This document shows, piece by piece, positions 1-5,982 of a stretch of 8,162 nt of DNA. The DNA comes from Actinomycetes bacterium (GTDB taxonomy: Bacteria; Actinomycetota; Actinomycetes; Actinomycetales; Cellulomonadaceae): assembly GCA_023460255.1 (NCBI GenBank), contig JAEWQZ010000067.1, positions 1 through 8,162 on the forward strand, in the 5' to 3' direction. A program made the translations under genes and the position numbers. The notes under the pieces are model-generated. The model was not told the origin of the DNA and searched no databases. It worked only from the letters and a program-made list of their open reading frames with translations. Within the stretch, counting starts at the first letter, position 1, and every line of letters starts with the position of its first letter.

Positions 1-295
1 CCCCGATCTCCGGGATCACGTACTTGTCCAGCAGGAACCGCGTGGTCTCCTGGCTGCGCACCGCCAGGTGACCACGCGAGGCCTGCCACTCCTCGGCCAG
101 CGCCGCGAACGTCATCCGCCCGCGCGCCGGGTCGATCCACGAGCCGGCGTCCAGCTTCGCGAGCTGGTCCGCCTCCCAGCGCTTGGCATCGACCCGGCGC
201 CCGAACGACCGCTGCGCGATGACCCGGCCCTCGAAGAACACCTTCGCGCGCCAGGTCACCTTGCCCGTCGGGTGCGCCCGCCTGGTGACGGACAT
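1..295 (-). CDS. Tyrosine site-specific integrase, N-terminal part (runs off left edge)
   Basis: The first 98 residues of a phage/ICE-type tyrosine recombinase are present; the catalytic domain (R-H-R-Y) lies beyond the window edge and cannot be checked. Residues 8-50 resemble the small arm-type DNA-binding domain of such integrases (GKVTWRAKVFFEGR, then a basic helix with RRVDAKRWEADQLAKL). From about residue 61 (MTFAALAEEWQASRG) the sequence looks like the SAM-like core-binding domain, ending in the typical LLDKYVIPEIG. In this family the protein integrates and, with an excisionase, excises an element at an att site. The ATG at 295-293 shares its A with the TGA stop of the excisionase-like gene upstream (TGATG), so translation is probably coupled; only a weak ribosome site is visible. 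The assignment rests on residue patterns recognised by eye. A prophage integrase is possible, but the adjacent relaxase argues for a mobilizable element. Confidence 0.85.
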   Translation of the reverse strand, partial: MSVTRRAHPTGKVTWRAKVFFEGRVIAQRSFGRRVDAKRWEADQLAKLDAGSWIDPARGRMTFAALAEEWQASRGHLAVRSQETTRFLLDKYVIPEIG

Positions 296-507
296 CAGCG
301 CCGCTTCACCGGCATCGTCGGCTCGCGCTCGACCCACGCCGCCGGGAGCAGGATCACCGTGCCGAGGCGCCGGAACGGGATCTGCTCGTGCTCGACCAGG
401 TGGTACAGGGTCCGGGGCGGCACCCCGAGCACCCGCGCCGCGTCCTTCACGCGGTAGTACTGCCGGGCCGGAGTGGCGGGGACGGTGTGCTGTGCGGTGG
501 TGGTCAT
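295..507 (-). CDS. Excisionase-like helix-turn-helix protein (HTH_17/MerR-type)
   Basis: A 70-residue protein with one winged-HTH domain at residues 17-60: YYRVKDAARVLGVPPRTLYH is the helix-turn-helix, followed by HLVEHEQIPFRRLG and a short wing leading to LLPAAWVER. This is the standard pattern of the HTH_17/excisionase family. These proteins bind att-site arms to favour excision or act as small repressors. The ATG at 507-505 has a clear AAGGAG site at 519-514 with 6 bases between. The gene lies 36 bases after the relaxase stop and overlaps the integrase start by one base, so relaxase, excisionase and integrase form one transcription unit. The excisionase role is inferred from position next to an integrase; a purely regulatory role is possible. 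Confidence 0.85.
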   Translation of the reverse strand: MTTTAQHTVPATPARQYYRVKDAARVLGVPPRTLYHLVEHEQIPFRRLGTVILLPAAWVEREPTMPVKRR

Positions 508-513
508 GACCTT

Positions 514-519
514 CTCCTT
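514..519 (-). promoter_or_regulatory. Ribosome binding site of the excisionase-like gene
   Basis: The minus strand reads AAGGAG here, 6 bases before the ATG at 507-505. It fixes that start and shows that the small gene has its own translation signal although it lies only 36 bases after the relaxase stop. Confidence 0.75.
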
Positions 520-543
520 CTGTTGGGTTGGGCGTGGCGGTGG

Positions 544-3435
544 TCAGCGACCGAGCACCGGTCCATCGGCGGACGACGGCGGCGGCGCGGTCAAGCGATG
601 CGGCGCAGGCTGTGGGGGCCAGGGGTTCCGTGGCTGCTGTGGATGCACGGGCGGCACGAGGGGCGCGGCCCGGCCCGGGTGGTAGGTGTCCCAGGTCTCG
701 GTGGCGCTGGGCTCGGCGTGGCTGGTCGCCAGGATCTGCTCGAGCACCTCGCGGCCCGACGACGGCGCGTGGCTGGGCAGGCAGTCCGGGTCGCCCTGGT
801 CGACGACGACGTAGGCGCGGTTGGTGTGGCGGCCGCGGCTCATCGCGACGTAGAGGTCCTCGCGGCCCATTCCGGGGGTGGCGATGGTGTGGGTCTCGTC
901 GACGGTCACGCCCTGCGTGCGCGCGATGGTCGTGGCGTAGCCGAGCTCGACGTGCTCGGCGACGTAGTCGGCCGGGAGGCGGACGGTCGGTGCGGCGGCG
1001 TGGCTGGCGGGTCGGACGCGCACAGACCCGTCGGGCAGGACGGCGGTGACGTCCCAGATGGAGCCGTTGCGCACGAACCCGTCGGCGGTTGTCAGGCGCC
1101 GGTGGTTACGGCGGGTGACGATCCGGTCGCCGACGCCGGCCGTCAGACCGTCGTGCAGGCTCACGCCCGCGGGGGCGACGTCGCCGGTGGTCATGCGGTC
1201 GGCGCGGATGCGGGCGTTGAGCTCGCGGACGGTCCGGTTGTCGACCGCCTGCAGCACCGCGACCCGGCCGTGCGCACTCGCGGTGGTGACGGCGTCGATG
1301 GCGGCGTCGAGCATCGCGTCGTGACCACCGGAGGCGATGGCGCCGTGGACCTCGTAGGCGTCGAGCGCGGCCGGGTGGGCGCGTCGGAGCTCGAGGCTGG
1401 CCCGCGCCTCCCACGGGTTCGCGAACCGCCAGAGGCTGGTGAGCTCGGCGGTGGGTCCGCGGCGGGCGAGCATGCCGAACGCGCCGCCGGCGTCGACCGA
1501 CCCGCGCTGCAGGTGGTCCCCGACGAGCAGCACCTTCGCCATCGCCGCCCGTGCCTGCTCGACGATCGCCGCGAGCGTGCGTGTGTCGGCCAGGGAGGCC
1601 TCGTCGACGATGACGAGCTGGCCGGGGGAGAACCGCCACTGGTCCTGCTCGGCGCGCAGCCGCCAGTGCTCCTCGTTGGCTGCGCGCTGCTCCCGGTAGT
1701 CGCGGCTGGCCTTGCGGGCCAGGGCGTCGGCGTAGCGCAGGGCGCGGGCAGTGGCGCCGTCGCCGGTGGACTCGTGCAGCCACTTCGCCGTCGTCTCGCA
1801 CGGCACCCCGAGCGACTCCGCCAACGCGCGGGCCGCGGTGGCCGACGGCGCGAGCCCGACGACGGTCCCGATCCCGTGCCCCCAGAACGAGGCGAGCGCG
1901 GCGAGCGCGGTGGTCTTGCCCGAGCCCGCTGGTCCGACGAGCACGTCGAGCAGTCGCCCGGAGGTGATGACGGCCTCGGCGGCCGCGCGCTGGTCGGGGG
2001 CGAGGGCACCGAGGTGGTGCTCGGCGCGCAACTGGATGACGCCGAGCATCTCCGCTGGTCGGTGCGGTGCGCCGGTCGTCTCGGCTGCGTCGATGAGCGC
2101 CTTCTCCGCACCGAGCAGCTCGGTCGAGGTGAACAGCGACTCGCCCACCCGGCGCGTCATCGGGTCGCGGCTGTCGTCCAGGTGCACACACGCCGCGGCC
2201 GCGTCGGCGGTGACCTCGTTGAGCAGCGCGCGCCGTTCAGCCGGTGATGCCATCCGCAGCAGCTTGGAGGCCCGGACGGCGGCGGCGCCGAGGTTCCACG
2301 TCGTCCACACCGACCGCCGCGTCGAGACGTCGTCGAGAACCTGGGCGACCATCGCCGCCCGCACCTCGGGTCCGACGTCGTACGCGTGCAACGCCCGCCC
2401 GTACGTGCCGGCGAGTGCTCGGGCGGCGAGGTCGTGCGGCTCGAGCCCGGTGAGTGCGCGGGCGCGGTTGGCCCAGTCCGCCAGCAGGTCAGCCAGCGGC
2501 CGGATCGTCTTGGGCGGCCGCGTGGCCCGCGTGAGGTGCTGACGTGCACGCGTCGTCTCCACACGGGTCGGTGCCCGCCCGTGGTCGGCCTCGAACTGGG
2601 CGAGCCACTCCTGCTCGGCGCAGTGGATCGCCTCGGCCCGCGTCGAGAAGTGGCTCAGCAGGTCCTCGCCGATCCCGTCGACCTCGAACGCCGGGTTCCG
2701 GCGCGGGCCGCGGTCGCGCGTCGACCACTCCACCGGCAGCCGCCGCGCGAGCTCGTCGGCCAGCAGCGCGTCATAGAGCTCGGAGACCGTGACGATCGCG
2801 GCGTGCACGGTCCGCCCGTCGAGGCTGCGCCAGGCGCCGTCGGGCCCCTGGACCTTGTTGGAGATGACGACGTGGGTGTGCAGGTTCGGGTCACCGGCCC
2901 GGGTGTCCCAGTGGTCGAACGCCGCGGCGACCATCCCGCGGGTGCGGACCTGATGACGGCCCGCATCACCGATGCGCGTGCGGATGACGCGCTGCTCGAC
3001 GAACTCCAGCGATGACGCCAGCGCCGCCCGGTGCGCGTCATACACGATGACGCGCGTCGCGTCATCGGCCAGCGCCCACAGCACCGACACCGACTTCGGG
3101 GCGGTGAAGGTGAGGTCGAACCCGACGACCGCGTGCCGCTTCCCGTCATCGAAACGGCTATAGGGCCGGCCCAGCGCGTCATCGGTCAGCGGGTCCACGC
3201 CATCGCGGAACACGGCCGTCATCGCCACCTCGGTCACCACGTCGCCCGGGCGGAGGCGCCGGGTCGCGTCACCGAGCCCGGCGAGTCCCTCGCCGTACCA
3301 ACGGCCGGCCGGGTTCCCGGTCTGCTCGTAGTACGCGGTCAGCGACGCGGAGGCGTCGAGGCCCGCGTCGCCCGCAGCGACGTGCCGGGTCAGGTACGCG
3401 TACCCGTCCCCAGCCGTCAGCTTGTGCATCGACAT
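544..3435 (-). CDS. MobF-family relaxase-helicase (TrwC/TraI type)
   Basis: 963 residues from the chosen ATG. MobF relaxases nick oriT, stay bound to the 5' end through tyrosine and unwind the plasmid or element DNA for transfer. The N-terminal relaxase domain (about 1-300) begins MSMHKLTAGDGYAYLTR, the usual MobF opening. It has candidate catalytic tyrosines at Y12/Y14 and Y35/Y36 and the metal-binding triad H175, H186, H188 in FDHWDTRAGDPNLHTH. The RecD-like helicase domain has Walker A GPAGSGKT (501-508), Walker B VIVDEA (608-613), GDHLQ (639-643), a TIARTQG motif (836-842) and YVAMSRGRH (862-870). The proline-rich tail (about 920-963) ends the protein. The frame is open upstream to 3519, but the family N-terminus and GGGGAGG at 3453-3447 favour ATG 3435; GTG 3438 is also possible. 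All motifs look intact. A remnant of a related relaxase lies at 5981-6115. Confidence 0.95.
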   Translation of the reverse strand: MSMHKLTAGDGYAYLTRHVAAGDAGLDASASLTAYYEQTGNPAGRWYGEGLAGLGDATRRLRPGDVVTEVAMTAVFRDGVDPLTDDALGRPYSRFDDGKRHAVVGFDLTFTAPKSVSVLWALADDATRVIVYDAHRAALASSLEFVEQRVIRTRIGDAGRHQVRTRGMVAAAFDHWDTRAGDPNLHTHVVISNKVQGPDGAWRSLDGRTVHAAIVTVSELYDALLADELARRLPVEWSTRDRGPRRNPAFEVDGIGEDLLSHFSTRAEAIHCAEQEWLAQFEADHGRAPTRVETTRARQHLTRATRPPKTIRPLADLLADWANRARALTGLEPHDLAARALAGTYGRALHAYDVGPEVRAAMVAQVLDDVSTRRSVWTTWNLGAAAVRASKLLRMASPAERRALLNEVTADAAAACVHLDDSRDPMTRRVGESLFTSTELLGAEKALIDAAETTGAPHRPAEMLGVIQLRAEHHLGALAPDQRAAAEAVITSGRLLDVLVGPAGSGKTTALAALASFWGHGIGTVVGLAPSATAARALAESLGVPCETTAKWLHESTGDGATARALRYADALARKASRDYREQRAANEEHWRLRAEQDQWRFSPGQLVIVDEASLADTRTLAAIVEQARAAMAKVLLVGDHLQRGSVDAGGAFGMLARRGPTAELTSLWRFANPWEARASLELRRAHPAALDAYEVHGAIASGGHDAMLDAAIDAVTTASAHGRVAVLQAVDNRTVRELNARIRADRMTTGDVAPAGVSLHDGLTAGVGDRIVTRRNHRRLTTADGFVRNGSIWDVTAVLPDGSVRVRPASHAAAPTVRLPADYVAEHVELGYATTIARTQGVTVDETHTIATPGMGREDLYVAMSRGRHTNRAYVVVDQGDPDCLPSHAPSSGREVLEQILATSHAEPSATETWDTYHPGRAAPLVPPVHPQQPRNPWPPQPAPHRLTAPPPSSADGPVLGR

Positions 3436-3446
3436 CACCGGCACCA

Positions 3447-3453
3447 CCTCCCC
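3447..3453 (-). promoter_or_regulatory. Ribosome binding site of the relaxase gene
   Basis: The minus strand reads GGGGAGG here, 11 bases before the ATG at 3435-3433 and 8 bases before a GTG at 3438-3436. It supports starting the relaxase near MSMHKL rather than at the upstream ATG at 3519, which would add 28 residues without family resemblance. Confidence 0.7.
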
Positions 3454-3624
3454 TCGCGACTCCGTCGCTACCTGCAGGTGTGCGGCTCCGGGGGAGAAGA
3501 TGCGCACCTGCCGCCGCAACGGCGTTCAGGAAGAGGTGTGCCAGCGGGCGTACCAACGTGCGGTCTCGCTGGTCACCGAGCGAAAGAGCGACCCAGGCAC
3601 TCCGAGACCTGGCAGGCTGGTCGG

Positions 3625-3638
3625 CCAGAGAGCTCTGG
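3625..3638. repeat. Short inverted repeat, 6-bp arms, 2-base spacer
   Basis: CCAGAG (3625-3630) and CTCTGG (3633-3638) are exact reverse complements with AG between. The spacer is too short for a stable hairpin, so a dimeric-protein operator is more likely than an RNA structure. It lies just upstream of the ribosome site of the stub gene at 3656. Chance occurrence cannot be excluded. Confidence 0.35.
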
Positions 3639-3655
3639 AAGGGAGGGTGCTGGTC

Positions 3656-3811
3656 GTGACTAGTCCCGACGTAGTCACGCTCTGGCGCCCCACGGGGCCT
3701 CAGGAGCTCGCACTCGTCGAAGCGAGCGAATGGCGGCGGTGGCCGCCTCGGCTACCCGACCAGCCGATCTTCTACCCGGTGCTCAACGAGGACTACGCCG
3801 TCCGCATCGCG
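3656..3811 (+). pseudogene. 5' stub of a small conserved actinobacterial gene (ADP-ribosylation/crystallin J1-labelled family)
   Basis: A well-formed gene start is present: GGAAGGGAGG at 3637-3646, 9 bases, then GTG at 3656. The first 52 residues contain VVTLWRPTGPQELALVEAS and WPPRLPDQPIFYPVLNEDYA, which I recognise from a small actinobacterial family of unknown function often labelled ADP-ribosylation/crystallin J1. From memory, family members continue after '..RIA' with a segment like RDWNVPASGVG and a further 50 or so residues ending in a LWVPAEEL-like motif. Here that is missing: the frame continues as GDSAPAVVEEHRTGG and then only overlaps the DUF2625 gene in another frame up to 4183. 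I therefore read it as a truncated gene whose 3' part was lost. The 3811 boundary is approximate. The name says nothing reliable about function. Confidence 0.6.
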
Positions 3812-3864
3812 GGCGACTCGGCTCCCGCCGTCGTCGAGGAGCACCGGACGGGCGGCCGAACTGC

Positions 3865-3869
3865 GAGGA
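3865..3869 (+). promoter_or_regulatory. Ribosome binding site of the DUF2625 gene
   Basis: GAGGA, 7 bases before the GTG at 3877. It decides the start: upstream in-frame codons back to the ATG at 3730 encode an Arg/Pro-rich stretch unlike the family and overlap the stub gene. Confidence 0.6.
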
Positions 3870-3876
3870 TGCCCCC

Positions 3877-4551
3877 GTGCAGAGGCGAACCGCGGAAGAG
3901 CTGGCGAACGTCGAGGATCCGGCCTGGCCGGCGATCTCCGCCCTGGTGCAGGAGGCGCCGACGGCCACGGTGCTGGACGTCGACCACCACCGCGCCCGGC
4001 AGGTCCTCGAATGCCTCCAGGTCACGGCGCGCTCCTACCTGGGAGCCCTCGCCCTCCACACCGGTGGGATCCTCGCCGACCATGGTTGGTTCCGACTGCT
4101 CGGCGGCGGCAGCGACGGGCTGGTCGACCTTGCGGCGGCGAACGGGCTTGACGAGGCGACCGATCAGCCCCCGCCGTTCCTGATCGTCGGGTTCGACGCC
4201 CTGGGTGGACGGTTCGCCGTCGACGGCGGAGGCCTCGGCATCGGGCCCGGCGAGGTGTGCTACTTCGGCCCCGACACGTTGGCCTGGGGTGGCCTCGGTG
4301 GTGGGCACGCCGAGTTCGTCACCGCTGCGATCACGGGCGCGCTGTCGCAGGCATTCGCCGCGCTGCGCTGGCCGGGCTGGGAGGACGAGGTCGTAGCCCT
4401 GCGACCCGATCAAGGCATCTCCGTGTGGCCCCCGCCGTTCAGCGCCGAGGGTCAGGACCCCGCCACTGCAGCCAGACAGCCCGTGCCGATGGGCGAGCTC
4501 GTCGAGTTCTACGACGACGCCGCACGCCGGCTCGGACGGCCGGGCGCCTGA
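3877..4551 (+). CDS. DUF2625 family protein
   Basis: 224 residues starting at GTG. The opening RTAEELANVEDPAWPAI, the central block at residues 48-78 (QVTARSYLGALALHTGG, then ILADHGWFRLLGGG), FLIVGFDALGGRFAVDGGG (101-119), YFGPDTLAWGGL (129-140), LRWPGWEDEV (163-172), DQGISVWPPPF (178-188) and QPVPMGEL (201-208) match the DUF2625 pattern as I remember it, in order and over the full length. No signal peptide or membrane segment is seen, so it is probably cytoplasmic. Function is unknown and I do not infer a reaction. It lies just downstream of the truncated stub gene and ends 5 bases before the stop of the convergent SRPBCC gene. No promoter of its own is clear; it may have been driven from the stub's start region. 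Confidence 0.8.
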   Translation: MQRRTAEELANVEDPAWPAISALVQEAPTATVLDVDHHRARQVLECLQVTARSYLGALALHTGGILADHGWFRLLGGGSDGLVDLAAANGLDEATDQPPPFLIVGFDALGGRFAVDGGGLGIGPGEVCYFGPDTLAWGGLGGGHAEFVTAAITGALSQAFAALRWPGWEDEVVALRPDQGISVWPPPFSAEGQDPATAARQPVPMGELVEFYDDAARRLGRPGA

Positions 4552-4556
4552 CTGCC

Positions 4557-5057
4557 TCAGTGGGATCCGGGCTGGTCCCTGTCGTAGAGCTGGACGAGGT
4601 CGTCGTAGCCCGTCCAGAAGTCGTCCATCGGAAGGTCGCCACCCCCAAGGTGCGCCTCCAGGTACTCGAGGTGACGGTGCCAGCCGGCTGCGTAGGAGAC
4701 CGGATCGTCCAGGCCCTGATGGTGCACGGTCAGCGTCGTGGCGGCCGAGCCCGCTCCGAGCAGCGCGAAGCTGACCTGACTTCGCCGCTCCTCGGGGAAG
4801 TCCCACGTCAAGGTCAGGAGGCGTGGGGGCTGCCACTGAACGACGGTGTGCCGGGACCGGACGTCGTCGTCGTGCCAGAGAGCGAATCGCCCGCCGCTGG
4901 TGACGGTGCCGTCGTCGAGTCGTCCGAGCCACGTGGCGATGTGCTGACCGTCGGTCAGCGCTTGCCAGGCATCCTCGACACGTGCCGGGAGCGCGACGTG
5001 CACCCGGACCTCTCCATGGGCCTTGTCGGCATGGCCGACGACCACGGATGCCTGCAC
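4557..5057 (-). CDS. SRPBCC / AHSA1-type domain protein
   Basis: 166 residues. The fold family (START-like, activator of Hsp90 ATPase homologue 1-like) binds hydrophobic ligands or acts in stress responses; the ligand here is unknown. Supporting pattern: a first strand and helix EVRVHVALPARVEDAWQALT (16-35), the turn IATWLGRLDDG (40-50), GGRFALWHDDD (55-65), HTVVQWQPPRLLTLTW (70-85), LTVHHQGLDDP (109-119) and the closing helix AGWHRHLEYLEAHLGG (124-139). No signal peptide is seen. The frame is open far upstream on this strand, but the domain starts here. GTG 5057 has no Shine-Dalgarno sequence and sits where transcription from a TACGAT -10 box would begin, suggesting a leaderless mRNA; GTG 5045 (residue 5) is an alternative. 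It converges on the DUF2625 gene with 5 bases between stops and diverges from the pentapeptide-like gene. Confidence 0.8.
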   Translation of the reverse strand: MQASVVVGHADKAHGEVRVHVALPARVEDAWQALTDGQHIATWLGRLDDGTVTSGGRFALWHDDDVRSRHTVVQWQPPRLLTLTWDFPEERRSQVSFALLGAGSAATTLTVHHQGLDDPVSYAAGWHRHLEYLEAHLGGGDLPMDDFWTGYDDLVQLYDRDQPGSH

Positions 5058-5063
5058 GCGGCG

Positions 5064-5069
5064 ATCGTA
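5064..5069 (-). promoter_or_regulatory. Candidate -10 box giving a leaderless SRPBCC transcript
   Basis: The minus strand reads TACGAT (TANNNT form) at 5069-5064. Six bases separate it from the GTG start at 5057, so transcription would begin at or next to the first codon. Leaderless genes with this spacing are common in actinobacteria. No good -35 hexamer is visible at the usual distance, so this remains a candidate. Confidence 0.4.
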
Positions 5070-5158
5070 CGGGGGTGGTCGGTAGCTCGCGCTTGTCGCC
5101 GCGAACGTCTCAGCGCACCGATTCGAGACGCCCGATGCCACAGCACGGGAGGATGGCG

Positions 5159-5191
5159 GTGCCGCGCGGCGTGGGGCGCCCCGCCGGCACC
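5159..5191 (+). other. GC-rich imperfect hairpin in the leader of the pentapeptide-like gene
   Basis: GGTGCC (5159-5164) pairs with GGCACC (5186-5191). Inside these arms, GGC and GGGG runs can pair with CCCC and GCC with small bulges. It lies 7 bases before the ribosome site, so it could affect translation start or end stray transcription. In DNA this GC-rich some such pairing is expected by chance. Confidence 0.3.
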
Positions 5192-5213
5192 CGAGACGGG
5201 AGGTGGTGTCCTC

Positions 5214-5969
5214 GTGGTGGCGATGCCGCGGGTCTTCGGGCGCAAGACCCGGAGCCTCGGTGACGATCCGTCGGCCGTGGTGCTGCGCGGCGGCCGCCTG
5301 GTCGGACGCGACTTCTCCGGCAGGCGTCTGACCTTCTTCAGCCCCGAGAGTGTGGTCTTCGAGCGCTGCCGGTTCGACGGCATCGTGGTCGAGGACATGT
5401 CCTTCGGAGCGGGCCTGCGCGATTCGACCTACATCGACTGCACGTTCGACGGCGCCCGGTTTCGACTGCCGGCTGCGGGGCGTGCGCGGCTGGAACGGTG
5501 CTCCTTCCGCGACGTCCGGATCACCGAGTTCTTCTGCCACCAGGTCGAGTTGGTGGACTGCGTGTTCTCGGGCAGGGTGAAGGGTGGCTGGATCCGGGGG
5601 ACGGTCGAGGCGGAGCAGGCCTCGGAGCTGGGCCGCGAGCGGAACGAGATCACCGGCAACGACTTCTCCCTCCTGGAGATGATCGACGTCGGGTTCGCGG
5701 GAGGTGTCGACCTCACGGCGCAGCGACTCCCCGCAGGGCCGGACTACGTGTACGTCGCCGACTTCCCTGCCGCCGTCCGACGGGCGCGCGAGCGGATGCT
5801 CGGCGAGCCCGATCTCGAGCTGCGCCGTGCGGCGTTCATCTTCATCCAGCTCTGGGAGGGCGTGGTTCAGGGGGGTCAGCAGCAGCAGCTCTTCCGCCGG
5901 AAGGACTTCAGCCGCAGTCGGTACCCGGAGTTCCACCGGTTGCTCGAGGTGATGACGGCACCGGCGTGA
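5214..5969 (+). CDS. Pentapeptide-repeat-like (degenerate right-handed beta-helix) protein
   Basis: 251 residues from GTG 5214, chosen for GGGAGG at 5198-5203 (10 bases away); GTG 5217 or ATG 5223 are alternatives. Residues about 22-120 carry a loose five-residue periodicity with aromatic or hydrophobic residues at the inward position (VVFERCRFDG, YIDCTFDGARF, LERCSFRD, VDCVFSGRV), as in pentapeptide-repeat beta-helices, though the canonical A(D/N)LXX is poorly kept. Each C-x-F motif has its Cys at 52, 76, 96 and 116; the last three are 20 residues apart, which equals one helix coil. Residues 183-251 are a separate, charged, probably helical region (FPAAVRRARERMLGEPDLEL, then FIFIQLWEGVVQ and a QQQQ run). 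No signal peptide. Function unknown; other pentapeptide proteins include DNA mimics and immunity proteins, but nothing here shows either. Confidence 0.65.
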   Translation: MVAMPRVFGRKTRSLGDDPSAVVLRGGRLVGRDFSGRRLTFFSPESVVFERCRFDGIVVEDMSFGAGLRDSTYIDCTFDGARFRLPAAGRARLERCSFRDVRITEFFCHQVELVDCVFSGRVKGGWIRGTVEAEQASELGRERNEITGNDFSLLEMIDVGFAGGVDLTAQRLPAGPDYVYVADFPAAVRRARERMLGEPDLELRRAAFIFIQLWEGVVQGGQQQQLFRRKDFSRSRYPEFHRLLEVMTAPA

Positions 5970-5982
5970 CCGAGACCGCCGG
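5961..5982 (+). terminator. Weak candidate terminator hairpin after the pentapeptide-like gene
   Basis: CCGGCG (5961-5966) and CGCCGG (5977-5982) are exact reverse complements with a 10-base loop that contains the TGA stop. There is no U tract. With a 6-bp stem overlapping the coding end, this is weak evidence. Confidence 0.25.

Larger units (their letters stand above)
3436..3655. other. Intergenic region upstream of the relaxase; candidate oriT and operon promoter region
   Basis: No gene is visible in this 220-base gap between the divergent relaxase and the stub gene. It holds inverted repeats: the 10-base palindrome ACCTGCAGGT (3470-3479); GCAGGTG at 3474-3480 facing CACCTGC at 3505-3511; GGTCTCG at 3562-3568 facing CGAGACC at 3603-3609; TCGCT/AGCGA arms within 3566-3583; and CCAGAG at 3625-3630 facing CTCTGG at 3633-3638. 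MobF elements often carry oriT close to the relaxase gene, so this is the best candidate in the window. I recognise no known nic consensus and see no convincing -10/-35 pair. The oriT call is inference from position. Confidence 0.35.
5058..5213. promoter_or_regulatory. Divergent intergenic region between the SRPBCC and pentapeptide-like genes
   Basis: 156 bases with the start signals of both divergent genes. The left end holds the candidate SRPBCC -10 box. The right end holds a GC-rich imperfect hairpin (5159-5191) and the GGGAGG ribosome site at 5198-5203 for the plus-strand gene. I see no convincing sigma-70 promoter for the plus strand. Confidence 0.4.

Noticed and set aside
388..2247. A 619-codon open frame on the plus strand opposite the relaxase gene.
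   Set aside because: It is antisense to the conserved relaxase-helicase domain, its sequence is Val/Gly/Arg-rich and low-complexity, and it lacks a recognisable domain. Long antisense frames are normal in DNA this GC-rich.
3730..3876. Longer N-terminus for the DUF2625 protein from ATG 3730.
   Set aside because: The extra 49 residues are Arg/Pro-rich, overlap the stub gene and do not resemble the family. GAGGA before GTG 3877 marks a better start.
4257..5213. Upstream extension of the pentapeptide-like frame back to 4257.
   Set aside because: It overlaps DUF2625 and the antisense of SRPBCC, and reads as Arg-rich shadow sequence. The GGGAGG site supports a start at 5214.
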